Shown piece by piece: positions 1 through 51,100 of a stretch of DNA of 64,000 bases. The DNA is taken from positions 7,763 to 71,762 of the forward strand of contig NW_003133357.1 of NCBI RefSeq assembly GCF_000003605.2. Direction: 5' to 3'. Source of the stretch: Saccoglossus kowalevskii (Eukaryota > Hemichordata > Enteropneusta > Harrimaniidae). The position numbers were made by a program, and so were the translations under genes. The notes beneath the pieces were generated by a model. That model made no database searches. It saw nothing but the letters and a program-made list of their open reading frames with translations, and was not told the origin of the DNA. How positions within the stretch are numbered: position 1 is the first letter of the stretch; each line of letters begins with the position of its first letter.

Positions 1-447
1 GGCCGAGCCGAAACAATCACAGAGGAGTTAAAAGCCGTTGCTGGTGAAAAGTTACCCCAACTTTAGGGTCAAATTTCTCTGTAATGAAAACAGATATCAA
101 AAATTCAAATGGTAACTTTGTGCCCACACTCAAGCTGAGTAGAATGAGCTATGTCTGAAGTGTTTTATCCCATATTTGTAGGAGGAGATACATTTGGCGT
201 GAAGCTATCAAAAAATCAGTTTTTTTGCTGTTGCTATGGCAACGGTGGGCCAAAAAATTTTTTCAGATTGTTCCTTATAACTAGGGTTAAGGTGTGACCT
301 ACCTGCCAAGTTTGAACGAAATCGGCCAAGCCAAAAAAATCACAGAAGAAATAATAGTGAACACTGGAAATGTACACACACAGACACACACACACACACA
401 AAACGACAAAAGTGATTATAAGGGCAATCCTAGCGGAGCGGATCGCC
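1..447. repeat. Dispersed repeat R1, left copy (with AC microsatellite)
   Basis: GGCCRAGCCRAAA.AATCACAGA occurs at 2 and again near 324, so the copy holds about 1.4 internal units of 320 bp. A (AC)n run lies at 371-403. The terminal block GGGCAATCCTAGCGGAGCGG recurs inverted at 48567-48600. No coding capacity was seen. It continues left of the window. Confidence 0.65.
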
Positions 448-459
448 AACATCCAGTAT

Positions 460-716
460 AAAGTTGGAGCGTTGCGTGGCCTCGTTAGTTATGCACACAC
501 ATAGATAATTTTTATTTTTTTGTAGAGTTAGGGCGTTGCGTAGCCTGATTAAATATGCACACACGTGAATAATTGTTAAATTTTCTTTAGAATTAGAGCG
601 TCGCGTGTTCTCATTAAATATGCACACATATGATGGATAGTTGTTAAATTGTCTGCAGGGTTAGGGCGTTGCGTGGCCCCATTAATCAAACACACACGTG
701 AATAATTTCCCAACTT
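460..716. repeat. Tandem repeat, about 65 bp x 4
   Basis: Four units share GGGCGTTGCGTGGCC, TATGCACACACGTG and AATAATTGTTAAATTT, starting near 466, 531, 596 and 661. It directly follows repeat R1 and may be part of it. Confidence 0.65.
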
Positions 717-1726
717 TCCGTAAACTTGGAGTCATGTGTGATCTCATTGATATACATATAACCAATTCCAGAGTATATGTTGGGACTTTTGACTTTTTTA
801 TTTCTAATGGGCATGTCACTAATACTAATTATGTACATATTTACAGATTATTTACTGGTCAGAAACACTTTTCACGTAGACAGTGCTGTCCAGTCTTCAA
901 GTTCGTTAAACATTTATTGTCCGATTTAAGGCTGGTCCAGACGCCAGCCCGTCCAACATTTTAGTCTTGCTTGTAGACAAGATTCAGAAAATCGTTTAAA
1001 ACAGACTTTACTTTACTAGAGAATGTTCAATGAACTTCAACTTTTGACACAATGCGTTAGATTAACGTGGGTTTACTGTTTTGGGTTATTATCAAACTAT
1101 CGCACAGCATATTTAGAGGGTCGAGAGACCGCGCCGGGCGAGCCCCATAAAATCATCGTTAATGATACATATATATCCAATGTGGAAATGACGTAATTGT
1201 AAAGGTGTACCCATAGCAGAACATCGTGCAACCTTCCTATCTCTTCAAATGCTTTAATTTGAAACTCAATGCGCTTTGCCGGATGTAGAGACTACATTTA
1301 CAATTTCAGTCTTAATTTAAGCGAATAATGAACATTTTTGTCCTAATTTTCAAAATTTGATAATCTCGTCTTCACAAACTGCATATAATATTCCACTGTA
1401 ATATAATATATCAGTCATATGATCTCGCTTTCCAAATCCCAAAACTTGATTTTTTAATGAAATTACATCACTCGTTGATATCGAATACTAAATATCTTCT
1501 TGATAATCTGACTGAACAGGAATAATGTTTTTGTCTGATTAATCACTTAGATCCAACTATCGGCACAACAAACAGGTTCTCTTCATCATTTATAATATAT
1601 ATAATTTTCAATTAAACTGAAAAAAGAGGTTTCTATTGGGCAATTGGAACGCCACCAGCATCAAATGTGTATAGAACAAATTATTAGGCTTTCGCGTTTG
1701 TCGAAGCACACGCGCTGTTTTCACGT
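717..1726. other. Intergenic, no gene recognised
   Basis: An 88-codon plus frame (698-964) starts inside the tandem repeat and resembles nothing I know. The rest is AT-rich with stops in all frames. Confidence 0.4.
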
Positions 1727-2851
1727 CACTAGTACGACGCTATGACCTGTGTTCGATCGTCCTGTTTTTACGTTCGATTTCACGCATAACGCACAGTAAT
1801 TGGATTATTAGATATCAAATATTCAAATAAGCTTTTTAACCAAGTTGTATATAATAAAACCTTTATAAGTGTGCACACAATATTTCACAAATTTAAATAC
1901 AAAATGTAAATGTGTAGTATATTGTAACAACTAACAACGCACGCTAAAAACGCTTGTTTGTAAATTATGACAAGCTATGGCCATCTGACGCATGCGTAGG
2001 TGACAACTCTCCCGGGTAGTGTTGAACAACTAATTCATTATCATAGTGGGTCATATTGTTGACATTATTTAAAGGGAGTGTTCGAATTCCGTGTAAACAA
2101 ACAACGTATTTTACACGAGGTGTGAATGTCGCTATGAGATACATATCAAACAGGACGCGGCGCGACGACCACTGCCCTTTAATGGGCGTATAATAACGAA
2201 AATATTAGAGCACATAATCTTATTTATTTCAAAGCAACGAATGGGACATTTCATCATAGTACTCGTTGGTGACTCACTATTCGACATACCAGTATGATCT
2301 ATTTCACTATCGAACATTGAATGGCATCACCAGGCGTCTTTATATGTAAGCTTGCATAGTTCTCAACATCACCTCCCTCAAAAAGTGACATTTATGAAAT
2401 TGAAGGCACTTTTGACACTCAAATAATCATTTTTATTTTATTTGTTGTGTCAGTCATTCAGTCAGACCATAGACCTCTGAGGGCAGACGAAATGATGTAA
2501 ACATTTCTTCCGCTATTAGCTTAATCTGATGTAATACCCTAATCCTATAAGGAATTCTGTGACGTCAGATTGACGTAAACGAGTGTCTAGTCGTTCAACA
2601 TTAAGAATACAATATTATTTGACTGCATATCAAAACAAAACCGATATGAGCGTCTTTCCTTTGATAACAGAAACTCCTACCCCACATCGCTAGAGGGCCG
2701 CGGCGCAACAATTAGCCCATAATAAACCACTGCGAGATCTCGCGTTATACATGAAATCGAACGGGAAAAAAACAGGCCAAGCCACAGTTACTAGTAAGCC
2801 ACGGTTACTAGTAACCGTGGCCAAGCAAAGGTCATAGCGTCGTAGTGGCGT
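1727..2851. mobile_element. Possible non-autonomous DNA element with imperfect inverted repeats
   Basis: CACTAGTACGACGCTATGACC (split around 1728-1746) and the nearby CCTGTTTTTACGTTCGATTT (1761-1780) recur as reverse complements at 2826-2845 and 2752-2776. The arms are about 90 bp, diverged, with a 45-bp palindromic insert in the right arm (2776-2825). The interior has no transposase frame. Termini and target duplication could not be fixed. Confidence 0.4.
2798..2821. repeat. Perfect 24-bp palindrome
   Basis: GCCACGGTTAC at 2798-2808 followed by its exact reverse complement, centred on ACTAGT. A diverged half-copy (GCCACAGTTACTAGTAA) sits immediately upstream at 2780-2797. Confidence 0.8.
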
Positions 2852-4974
2852 TCGTGGATTTCACGTGGATTTCCTCAAAAGTACCATTTTGGGTATTTCC
2901 ATACTTAATAATGTGCTATACACAATTCATATGATAAAATTGAATGAAGTAAGCGTATCTTCAAATATCGATATTAAGCTATAAAAAATAAAAAATAAAT
3001 AAAAATCAAATCGTCCAGCAAACGATCGGTCTGCGCATTTCACTCGATATACGAGATTTCACAGTGAACGGAAATTCACCTACTATTTCAAAAAGAATAT
3101 GACTGTGTATGTTGACATTTCTCATACACTGAATAAACACCTATCAAATAATTCTCATTCAACTACATTAACATAAATTAGCATCTAATCTATACTCTAT
3201 TTCTTTATTTACTATGTGTTTTTTCATCTTGGGTATCGCGTTAAACTGGATTTATTTTGTAATCCCAAAATGGATTTTGCTACTTGCTATTTTTTACAAT
3301 GGAAATACATTCCTATGAACCATAGACACGTCGCATTGAGTTGTGAGTAACCAGTGACTTCATTCAGGCCGAGATTAATACGGCTGCAAAATATCTTTGT
3401 ATTCGTTGTTTGTTTGTTTCGGATATATAATATTATATTCATAACTATCCATTTTCGTATATCATTTCCGACATGACATGTGACGTCAGCGCACCCAGAG
3501 ATTTTGTACTCAACAAGAAAAAAAAAAGACTGACGACGAGACACGGTATCTGTTATTTTGCAACTTAACAATTACACTTCCTGTATTTACATTTTCATTA
3601 TTTTATGATAATGAAGCTAAATAGTATACCCCGGTTCAATTCCTTGGTTAATCAAAGTTAAAAGAACAGGATTTTGAACATTCTCCGTAAGCGTTGTCGC
3701 CCTTTAGTACATGCCATGTATGTATGAATAACATTAACTATAATATTACCTTGCAATAGAGCCCGGACACAACTTATATCCTGCACTACGCAATTTGTAT
3801 TCCAGTGAATCTTTACTGTCAACAATATTTCAAATTCAGCTAAATTTGTATTTACAAGTGGTGGGGTATATGGGTGCAATCGCCAACTACTTTATCAGTT
3901 TTAACCTAAAGTGGCCACATTAAAAAATATAAACATATCTTCCTTGTTATTCGTAGATTGTCTTAACAACACTACATTTTGAATCTCAGGCATGATGGGC
4001 AAAGTCACCACCGTTGTACTATGGTTTGCTTTAAATGTTATTAAATGCTGTACTTACAACTGAGGACAAAATGGTGCGTATGTTGCATGTATGCTGACAG
4101 CATGAACAACAAACTAGCTAGTCAGTCCTCGGCTGTAGTGTAGTAATGGATATTCCTCCATATATACTGAATTATAAACCAAATTAAAATTTGCTCAGTG
4201 AACGGAGTAAAAAAATAGATTGATTGATTGCATGAAGACTCCCCCAAGCACACACGCACACATAAACCACAGAAAATTGAATAAATATAAACTTTCGCAA
4301 AACCATCACGAAATGATTGCCATTTAATAGTATCTTGAAGGGAAAAACTGAAGTGAGTTCTAAAAACAGCAACACGTCTTTCATATAAAACACGCCTTCT
4401 AGTGGTGAATAATTCTATGACTGGGAGGCCATTCAAACAGTTGATAACGTTTTGATCTGTAGTAGTCCATCAATGAATATTTTTACTAATTTGAACTTCA
4501 CCCATATACACCAGTTTGACGTCACGGAAGCGTTCTGTCACTAGAGGGCGCGATTTATAGGAACAGTGTAACGCACAAGAAGACATTTTTTTTTGTTTTT
4601 ATTCTGTGTTACAACAAACACTATACCCACTTGACAACATACATGGTATTACCACACCGAGTCTTCCAATGTAATTTCAGACCATTGACCAGAGTTTTAA
4701 TATAAATGGGATGCGATGCCCTGAGAAGTTACATCTGTTTACAGTCGATAAACCCCCCAGGTAGACTGTACACAAAATAAGCTGATTAAACCTTGCCACT
4801 GTGCAATTCACACAAAACACCACACATAATTGGAGAATATAAGTGAATATCACTGCAGAGAATACGTCATAGATGTCATCGGGTAGTTGTTCTCAGGCAA
4901 TATGTATCAGTTTGTTTCATAAACAATACAACAATTTTATCATACATAACTCATTAAAAACCAAAAATATTAGT

Positions 4975-5008
<34 letters not shown>

Positions 5009-5450
5009 CCAGGCTTCATTTTTAGCTACAGCCTCAGTAAAGTTAAATGCGAATAACCAAAAGTCTGGATACAACATTTTTTTTTCGACTGATCAAACCA
5101 TAGGAATTATATGGATAAAAATATAGCTTAAAGATCATAGCGTGGTTAACCTTCTATGTAGATCAATTGGCTTTTTCTTTACAAAATGTTGTTTACAGAT
5201 AGTGGGTGTTTGCAACGTTGATAAATATAGCATACTGCTAGTGTGAATATTCTAATTTCCCAAACAGTTATACGTTCTCTACATGCATTATATCAACAAA
5301 TAGTTGTCACAGAGACAAAAGCGTGACTACCACTTTCTTTGTGATATTGGAATTAATTTTCTGATTAGTATGGAGAAGACTGAATGACCTACAGAATAAT
5401 AGGAAGGTAAACATGATTTATAATCCTTCATTGTTTAGAAGTATAGACCA
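2852..5450. other. Intergenic, no gene recognised
   Basis: AT-rich. It holds a short (AATC)n run at about 4976-5008 and one GAGGGCGC motif at 4544-4551. Minus-strand frames of up to 104 codons (4122-4436) show no family motif and biased composition. Confidence 0.4.
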
Positions 5451-7430
5451 TCACATTGGTGACGAGGTGCAGTATGTACTGGTAGTTGGTTAAATGTAGA
5501 GATGATGGACATTGGTGACGAGGTGCAGTATGTACTGGTAGTTGGTTAAATGTAGAGATGATTTACATTGGTGACGAGGTGAAGTATGTACTGGTAGTTG
5601 GTTAAATGTAGAGATGATTTACATTGGTGACGAGGTGCAGTATGTACTGGTAGTTGGTTAAATGTAGAGATGATTTACATTGGTGACGAGGTGCAGTATG
5701 TACTGGTAGTTGGTTAAATGTAGAGATGATGGACATTGGTGACGAGGTGCAGTATGTACTGGTAGTTGGTTAAATGTAGAGATGATTTACATTGGTGACG
5801 AGGTGCAGTATGTACTGGTAGTTGGTTAAATGTAGAGATGATTTACATTGGTGACGAGGTGCAGTATGTACTGGTAGTTGGTTAAATGTAGAGATGATTT
5901 ACATTGGTGACGAGGTGCAGTATGTACTGGTAGTTGGTTAAATGTAGAGATGATGGACATTGGTGACGAGGTGCAGTATGTACTGGTAGTTGGTTAAATA
6001 AAGAGATGATGGACATTGGTGACTAGGTGCAGTATGTACTGGTAGTTGGTTAAATGTAGAGATGATGGACATTGGTGACGAGGTGCAGTATGTACTGGTA
6101 GTTGGTTAAATGTAGAGATGATTTACATTGGTGACGAGGTGCAGTATGTACTGGTAGTTGGTTGAATGTAGAGATGGTGGACATTGGTGACTGGGTGCAT
6201 TATGTACTGGTAGTTGGTTGAATGTAGAGATGGTGGACATTGGTGACTGGGTGCAGTATGTACTGGTAGTTGGTTAAATGTTGAGATGATTGATATTGGT
6301 GACTAGGTGCAGTATGTACTGGTAGTTAGTTGAATGTAGAGATGATGGACATTGGTGACTAGGTGCAGTATGTACTGGTAGTTGGTTGAATGTAGAGATG
6401 GTGGACATTGGTGACTGGGTGCATTATGTACTGGTAGTTGGTTGAATGTAGAGATGGTGGACATTGGTGACTGGGTGCATTATGTACTGGTAGTTGGTTG
6501 AATGTAGAGATGGTGGACATTGGTGACTGGGTGCAGTATGTACTGGTAGTTGGTTAAATGTAGAGATGATGGACATTGGTGACGAGGTGCAGTATGTACT
6601 GGTAGTTGGTTAAATGTTGAGATGATTTACATTGGTGACGAGGTGCATTATGTACTGGTAGTTGGTTAAATAAAGAGATGATGGACATTGGTGACTAGGT
6701 GCAGTATGTACTGGTAGTTGGTTAAATGTAGAGATGATGGACATTGGTGACGAGGTGCAGTATGTACTGGTAGTTGGTTAAATGTTGAGATGATTTACAT
6801 TGGTGACGAGGTGCATTATGTACTGGTAGTTGGTTAAATAAAGAGATGATGGACATTGGTGACTAGGTGCAGTATGTACTGGTAGTTGGTTAAATGTTGA
6901 GATGATTGATATTGGTGACTAGGTGCAGTATGTACTGGTAGTTGGTTGAATGTAGAGATGGTGGACATTGGTGACGAGGTGCAGTATGAACTGGTAGTTG
7001 GTTGAATGTAGAGATGGTGGACATTGGTGACGAGGTGCAGTATGAACTGGTAGTTGGTTAAATGTGGAGATGATTGACATTGGTGACTGAGTGCAGTATG
7101 TACTGGTAGTTGGTTGAATGTAGAGATGGTGGACATTGGTGACGAGGTGCAGTATGAACTGGTAGTTGGTTGAATGTAGAGATGATTGACATTGGTGACT
7201 AGGTGCAGTATGTACTGGTAGTTGGTTGAATGTAGAGATGGTGGACATTGGTGACGAGGTGCAGTATGAACTGGTAGTTGGTTAAATGTAGAGATAATGG
7301 ACATTGGTGGCTAGGTGCAGTATGTACTGGTAGTTGGTTAAATGTTGAGATGATTTACATTGGTGACTAGGTGCAGTATGTACTGGTAGTTGGTTAAATG
7401 TAGAGATGACGAACATTGGTGACTGAGTGC
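5451..7430. repeat. 56-bp minisatellite, about 35 units
   Basis: Period 56 measured from ACATTGG at 5453, 5509 and 5565. The core is GACGAGGTGCAGTATGTACT, then GGTAGTTGGTTAAATGTAGA. Variant units (GACTGGGTGCATTATG; AAATAAAGAGATG; GTGGACATTGG) recur in ordered blocks. The absence of stops yields long minus-strand frames at 6834-7304, which are repeat artefacts. Confidence 0.95.
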
Positions 7431-8699
7431 ATCTGATTTTGCTTTTTCTTATTCATCAATTTTTTTATTTGGGGGTCACTTTTGTCCCTCTCATAATTAG
7501 AGTTACTAAAAGTGGACATTAAACAACAGTAACAAGTTTTGTTGCTCATAACTCAAAGTTTGTTAAATGTTAATTGAATATTGAGTTACAATATGGGTGT
7601 GGTTTAAAAAAAGTGGGCGTGGTTTCAAAAATATGGGCATGGTCAATTTCATAACTCGATGTTTTCATAACTTGATGCTCGTAACTTGATAACCGTAACT
7701 CGTACAATCAGCATCTTGTATCCTGCAGGGACTCAACAAATATACAACTAAGCTCATTTTTGCATTTCTATTAATTCAATTTATTCACATAACATCCACA
7801 AAATGCTAGTTGATTTACATTAATGTGTTCCACTCATCTACAATGGTTTTTACAATAAAATATGTATTTACTGTTGTCAATATACTGAAAATCAAACACA
7901 TAAACAACTGAATAAGGAATGATATATCCATGGTTACAAGTCACTATAGTAACACATCTCTCTTCAAGATAGTATATTGAGTCGAGTAATATCACTGCTT
8001 AAATCCAGAAAATATAATTTGATATCAATATTATCATTATGATACAATTTTATTATTAGAATTGATTGCATGTGGAAAGTTGATGCAGCGACACACAAAA
8101 TCACAAACAATGATAGAATATAGATGATGTATTATTGCTATATTAGGAAATTTGATAAAACTTGTACATGTCTGCAGTAATGTGAAGTATAAATACTCAC
8201 TAGGGTTTATTTTTGCTGACAGCTACGTGTATAAAAAATAAAGCCCAATGAATATGCATAAAGATAGACACAATCTTTTCTGTGAATTTCCAAATCCATC
8301 ATCAAATCAAATCAAATTGATCATCAAATCAAATCAAATCAAATCAATCATCAAATCTACCGGATTATCATCTACGGTGACTGACAGTGATTGATTGATA
8401 AATATAGCACACTGATATGAATATGCTAATTTTTTGAAACATTATTTGACAGTTGTACGCCCCCTCCCCATGCTAAAGAGACCAACAGTTGCAACAGTAA
8501 CAAAATGTGGGACCATCGCATTATTCATGACAATGCAATAAGACAAATCTTAGTAGCAAGTCTTGACAACAGTGGAAAGTAGCAGAGTCTGATTCCCTGG
8601 CTTGCTAAAATTAAACTCAGAATATTCTCCAGTTGAAATTAATTGTTTTGTTTTGGGGGAGTGAGTGAGGATATCAACTTTAGTTTTATAATAAAATAA
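7431..8699. other. Intergenic with simple repeats
   Basis: Contains GTGGGCGTGGTTT-like short duplications near 7600 and an (AAATC)n run at about 8295-8357. No gene seen. Confidence 0.45.
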
Positions 8700-8861
8700 T
8701 CTGAAATTAAAATAGTTTATTTTAAAAATCTGGAAATGTTACAGATAAAACTGTTAAAGAGTTGTGTTGTTTCGACTGCCTCATTTGTAAAACAGCAAAT
8801 CATCACTCTATGCGGAGAATCTCACAAAATACAATAAATCATATTTTTATCTTTAATTCAC
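8700..8861 (-). terminator. ALDH1L 3' UTR with candidate poly(A) signal
   Basis: On the minus strand an ATTAAA occurs within 15 nt of the stop, and AATAAA lies at 8716-8721. The second site would give a 3' UTR of about 160 nt. The cleavage site is not determinable from sequence. Confidence 0.4.
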
Positions 8862-47099
<38,238 letters not shown>

Positions 47100-47873
47100 T
47101 AATAACAATTCAGATGATCGTAGAAATACAGCTTTCCGTGCGGCTACAAGTCAAAATGCTGTTAACCACTCCAGCTGTTCTACTGATCAGCGCAGAGTCT
47201 GTCAACCTCACTACAGCACTGTTTATAAATGACGCTGTTCCACTTTTGCCTACCTCCCTTCGAAATTTTACACATCTTGAAGCACATTTTTGTTTATTGA
47301 ATGCTGGACAATATATTGCCACGATTTTAAACAAATTGTATTAGATATTGTTCCGATCACACAACTAGTGTAAATTATTTTATTGTCAGTATTATGATAT
47401 CCTGGTCGTATACATTGTGTCAAAATGGGTGGAGTTTTCAAACGGAATAGCCAACATGGCGCTGGAGCAAATAAGTGATATTCGCAGACGACGTCGCAGA
47501 AGACCAAACGAAGGGGATATAATAGGAAGTCACATGAAATGTTTTCCACCATGACCAAAACAAATGTGTTTAGGATTACTGTGATGAATCTGTGAGTATA
47601 TGTAATATTGACCAACATTTTATTTGGATTGAAAAGCGCCGCCAGTTCTTCGTTCGAGTTATTAGTTGCGTGACACGATGACTTTAATCTCGTCATGGAG
47701 TATGAAGATGTAATCTTATAATAATACCTCCATGCTCCAAGTAGTAAATTATATTGTATACAGCTATACAATCATGAAAAGAATTTTAATGAATGAGCTC
47801 CGTGATATTGCAGTCCCTGTTATACCAATGGTTCGACCCACATTTGAACTCTGGCACTTGACACTGGGTGATA
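47100..47873. promoter_or_regulatory. Divergent ALDH1L/PM20D1 promoter region
   Basis: 774 bp separate the two start codons, transcribed away from each other. The stretch is more CpG-bearing than its surroundings. It contains CCAACATGGCG at 47451-47461, resembling the YY1 motif (AANATGGCG) common at metazoan TATA-less promoters. No clear TATA box was seen at a convincing distance. The ATG of that motif opens a 32-codon plus-strand frame (47456-47554) ending before the PM20D1 start, so it could act as an upstream ORF. Confidence 0.55.
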
Positions 47874-48162
47874 ATGATGGCGACGAAGAAGACTAGATCA
47901 CATAGTGTTTTCAGCAAGATTTGTACATATCTGGGAGCAGTGTTCATTTTTTTAGCCATTATTGTCACAATAAGAACGCTGACTTTTCCTTCGAGACAAC
48001 AAATTGTACAAGAATGTGCTCCGTACGATACAGATTTCATCGCAGCAGACGACAGACTCAAGCGAAACCTACAGCGGGCGATCGCCATTGAAACCATATC
48101 GTACGGCCAGCAAAAGCAAAATGATGCCGAACTAGCAAAATTCGGCACATTTTTAGGAGAAG
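47874..48162 (+). CDS. PM20D1: PM20D1 exon 1: membrane/signal segment
   Basis: Residues 1-97. The start is ATGATGGCGACG at 47874; the upstream in-frame codons are GTG ATA, so no earlier ATG is adjacent. After the hydrophobic segment come RLKRNLQRAIAIETISYG and ELAKFGTFLGE, matching the family RL..AIQI.T.S....AL..F...L. It ends GAAG|GTGAGC in phase 1. Confidence 0.9.
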
Positions 48163-51100
48163 GTGAGCTATCTGGTCGTATGCAATCGCATGTTCAATTG
48201 ACTTACCTTGCTGCTATGGGGTAGAATACTTGAATACCGTTACAGTCGAATACACTTGATAGGCGAGTGAGTCAGCTAACCAATATATGAGCAATATGCG
48301 AGCCTAGATAGAAATGCTCATGGTCAGTGAAGTGTTTAAACTTTGCCCTCTTACTAGTATATGATATATATAGACTTAGCACGTGCACAAAAACTGAAAA
48401 CTGAATGCTCTATGCTTAGAGTTAGACAATTGTTTTATTTTGGATACAGAGTATTATATATACAATGTTTTGAACATATCAGAATTTTCTTAATATAATT
48501 ACAAGTCGCTTCGCGATGAGCGTCCTTTGCAGTCAGTAATATTTACGAACATTTTTGTTCACTATTGACGATCCGCTCCGCTAGGATTGCCCTTATAATC
48601 AATTTTGTGTGTCTGTGTGTGTGATTTTCAGTGTTTTCACGTATTAATTCTTTTGTGATTGTTTTGGCTTGGCCTATTTCCCTCAAACTTGGCAACAACA
48701 AAAAACTGGATAGCTTCGTGCCAAATGTATCTCCTACAAATTTAAGATAAATCAATTTTGTGTGTCTGTATGTGTGATTTCCAGTGTTTTCACGTATTAA
48801 TTCTCCTGTGAACTTGTCCATGGATGCTGCAAATTAATAAATATTGTATTCACTGACATTTATTTTGTATTTACATTTGCAATGAGTTTCCACAGTATCT
48901 TTTTCTTACTGGTGTGGCTACAGTGACTGTGAAGTATTTTTGTTTTGTCAATTGTTGTCAGTTGTTTGTTTTGTGTTCTTGGAATTTTGTAAAAAAATCA
49001 ACAACGGTTAAATAGGTATGTTATTTCCATTTTGCAGTATATCGTAGACAGTACTTGTATACTTTGTTATCCAGCATAAATATCAGATTGTTCGGAAGAA
49101 TGATATTGTAAATTTCGTTCATTAATGTTGTAAGATGACGCTTTCTCCGGGCCTTCAGAGTCCCATGTTGACTATGTCCCGGTCCCTTTACTCACTTGTT
49201 GTCAATGTCTGAGTGGTATATACAAAATACGACCAAGTAAACGTCAGAATATATAAAAACAAACCTAAAAATCAGTTGCCCATGCCAAGAGAGCCGCAAA
49301 ACCAAAACAATCTGTTGCCGTTCACAGCAGCGGTATGATTTTATTCATCGAAATTGAGAATCGCATGTGTAGACATATTGTTAGAAATAGACACTTAATA
49401 CATCTATCCCGGCCAGCAATCGAATCATCAATCTTCATTTCCATCTATTTGCTTATATTCCCACTATCTTAAAACGCTCAAGTGAATGTTGTTAAATTTG
49501 CGAGTGTGCGTATTTTCGTACAGTGGCGTAAACATTGCTACAATCAAAGATGCGCTGAACAGAAAGTCCATTCTGGGCTAGTACCACTGTCAAATTCTGG
49601 GGAGTAGAGGACTATTTATGTAAGGAGACGTTACAATAAGGAACTATTAAAATTGTTCGATTTGCATATCAAAATCCTTTATTGGAACAGAGCATGTTCT
49701 ATATTCACCAAAAAACAAAGTTGTTATGTTTCTAGACACACAACGGACTCGAAACAATAGAAAACGTCCGATCCGAGCGACCTGCGTTCTTGAAAATCGA
49801 GTCTTATCGCCCTTGCGTTTCCGAGCAAAAAACCCTTGAGGCCAAAAACGACCGATTTTCGCCCAATCTTCTATGAATTTTTCATAATTTCGCTAATTCA
49901 GTCCAGCGGTTAGAGTATTTATTAGAGACGCCCGGAGAACCAAAATTTGGGACGTGAATCACTCTGGCGACTAAAAATCGGCGAAAATGTCCAAGGGGCC
50001 GAGGGACTGCATTTCAAAAACATATTTTATATATAGGGTATATAAAAATGCTGTTTAGCATATTTGGTAAATTAGAAACATGTGAGCATACATTACAAGA
50101 GTGTTTTCATAAGTGCTGTATCACTCAGGATAAGTTAAATTTTAATGATTCAATGTAATTTTTGGTTTATATGCACTACCTAAAATGAAAGTGCACTTCA
50201 ATTTTTCGCTGCTAGGATTTTTCATAATTTTTAGGATTTAATGTCATTCTTGTGGACAAAATTTGTTGGCATGACTCTTTGTCTTTTGTCTCGTTATATG
50301 TAAAAATATAGCAGTTTACCGTTCTAGAAATCCTGAGTGATACAGCACAGGTGACATCTCGTGACATTTTAGAAATCAGAGATTATAATGTGATTTCAGA
50401 AGTCAAAGTCTATATGTAGAGTGGTGGGTATAAACAAGGGGCATAACTAGCTATGGTACGATTGTTGCAGACAAAACAAATCTCCCACAGAAAATTAACA
50501 ATCAATGAATACACTTTCATATACATATGCATTCAATCAACAAATCTCACTATTCTGAATATTAACTTCAGAAAATTGAAAAAGAACTCAGAGAACAGGG
50601 TCCTAATAAAACAAGTAGCTTTATTTTCAGTATATAAACAGTGTTTCTATTAAACTTCAATACTGTGCACAGTGATTCTTACATGGAACAGGTGTGAAAT
50701 AAACTGGCAATCAGGAATTCGGTCACAGTAAACAAGGATTTGTGAAGATGGGGTCCTATCATTTTAATCTTACCATATTTACCGTAGTTTTGTTCCTATT
50801 TTGTTGGAATTACAAATGTATTTCTTTCAGTACCAGATAGTAAAGATACTATATTATTATCATCTCACTTGTGCCATTTATAGTTACTGGACAATCTGTG
50901 CCAGGGTTCCAAGTACATTGTTCAGGCTCCAATTTAAGTTAATCATTTGAAAGTTTGTAGATCATATGTCTCCAACAGATTTTTGTAATCAGTTTTCCAG
51001 TAGAATATTGTAGGATTTAAGTATGAAAGAAATGCAACCAGATGACACTGTTTACCGGTGTAGAACTACTTTATTTACCCTATGACCCTGATACATAATA

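Noticed and set aside
698-964. 88-codon plus frame
   Set aside because: It starts within a tandem repeat and shows no recognisable domain.
3630-3650. CCCGGTTCAATTCC resembling a tRNA B-box
   Set aside because: No A-box at the right distance and no cloverleaf could be drawn.
6834-7304. 156-codon minus frame with repetitive peptide
   Set aside because: It lies wholly inside the 56-bp minisatellite; the unit lacks stops in these frames, so openness is expected.
47268-47771. 167-codon minus frame in the promoter region
   Set aside because: No recognised motif; it covers the divergent promoter and overlaps the expected 5' UTRs of both genes.
47868-47873. Start of PM20D1 two codons earlier at GTG
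   Set aside because: GTG is not a normal start in animals; ATG ATG GCG at 47874 is the first ATG in this frame locally.
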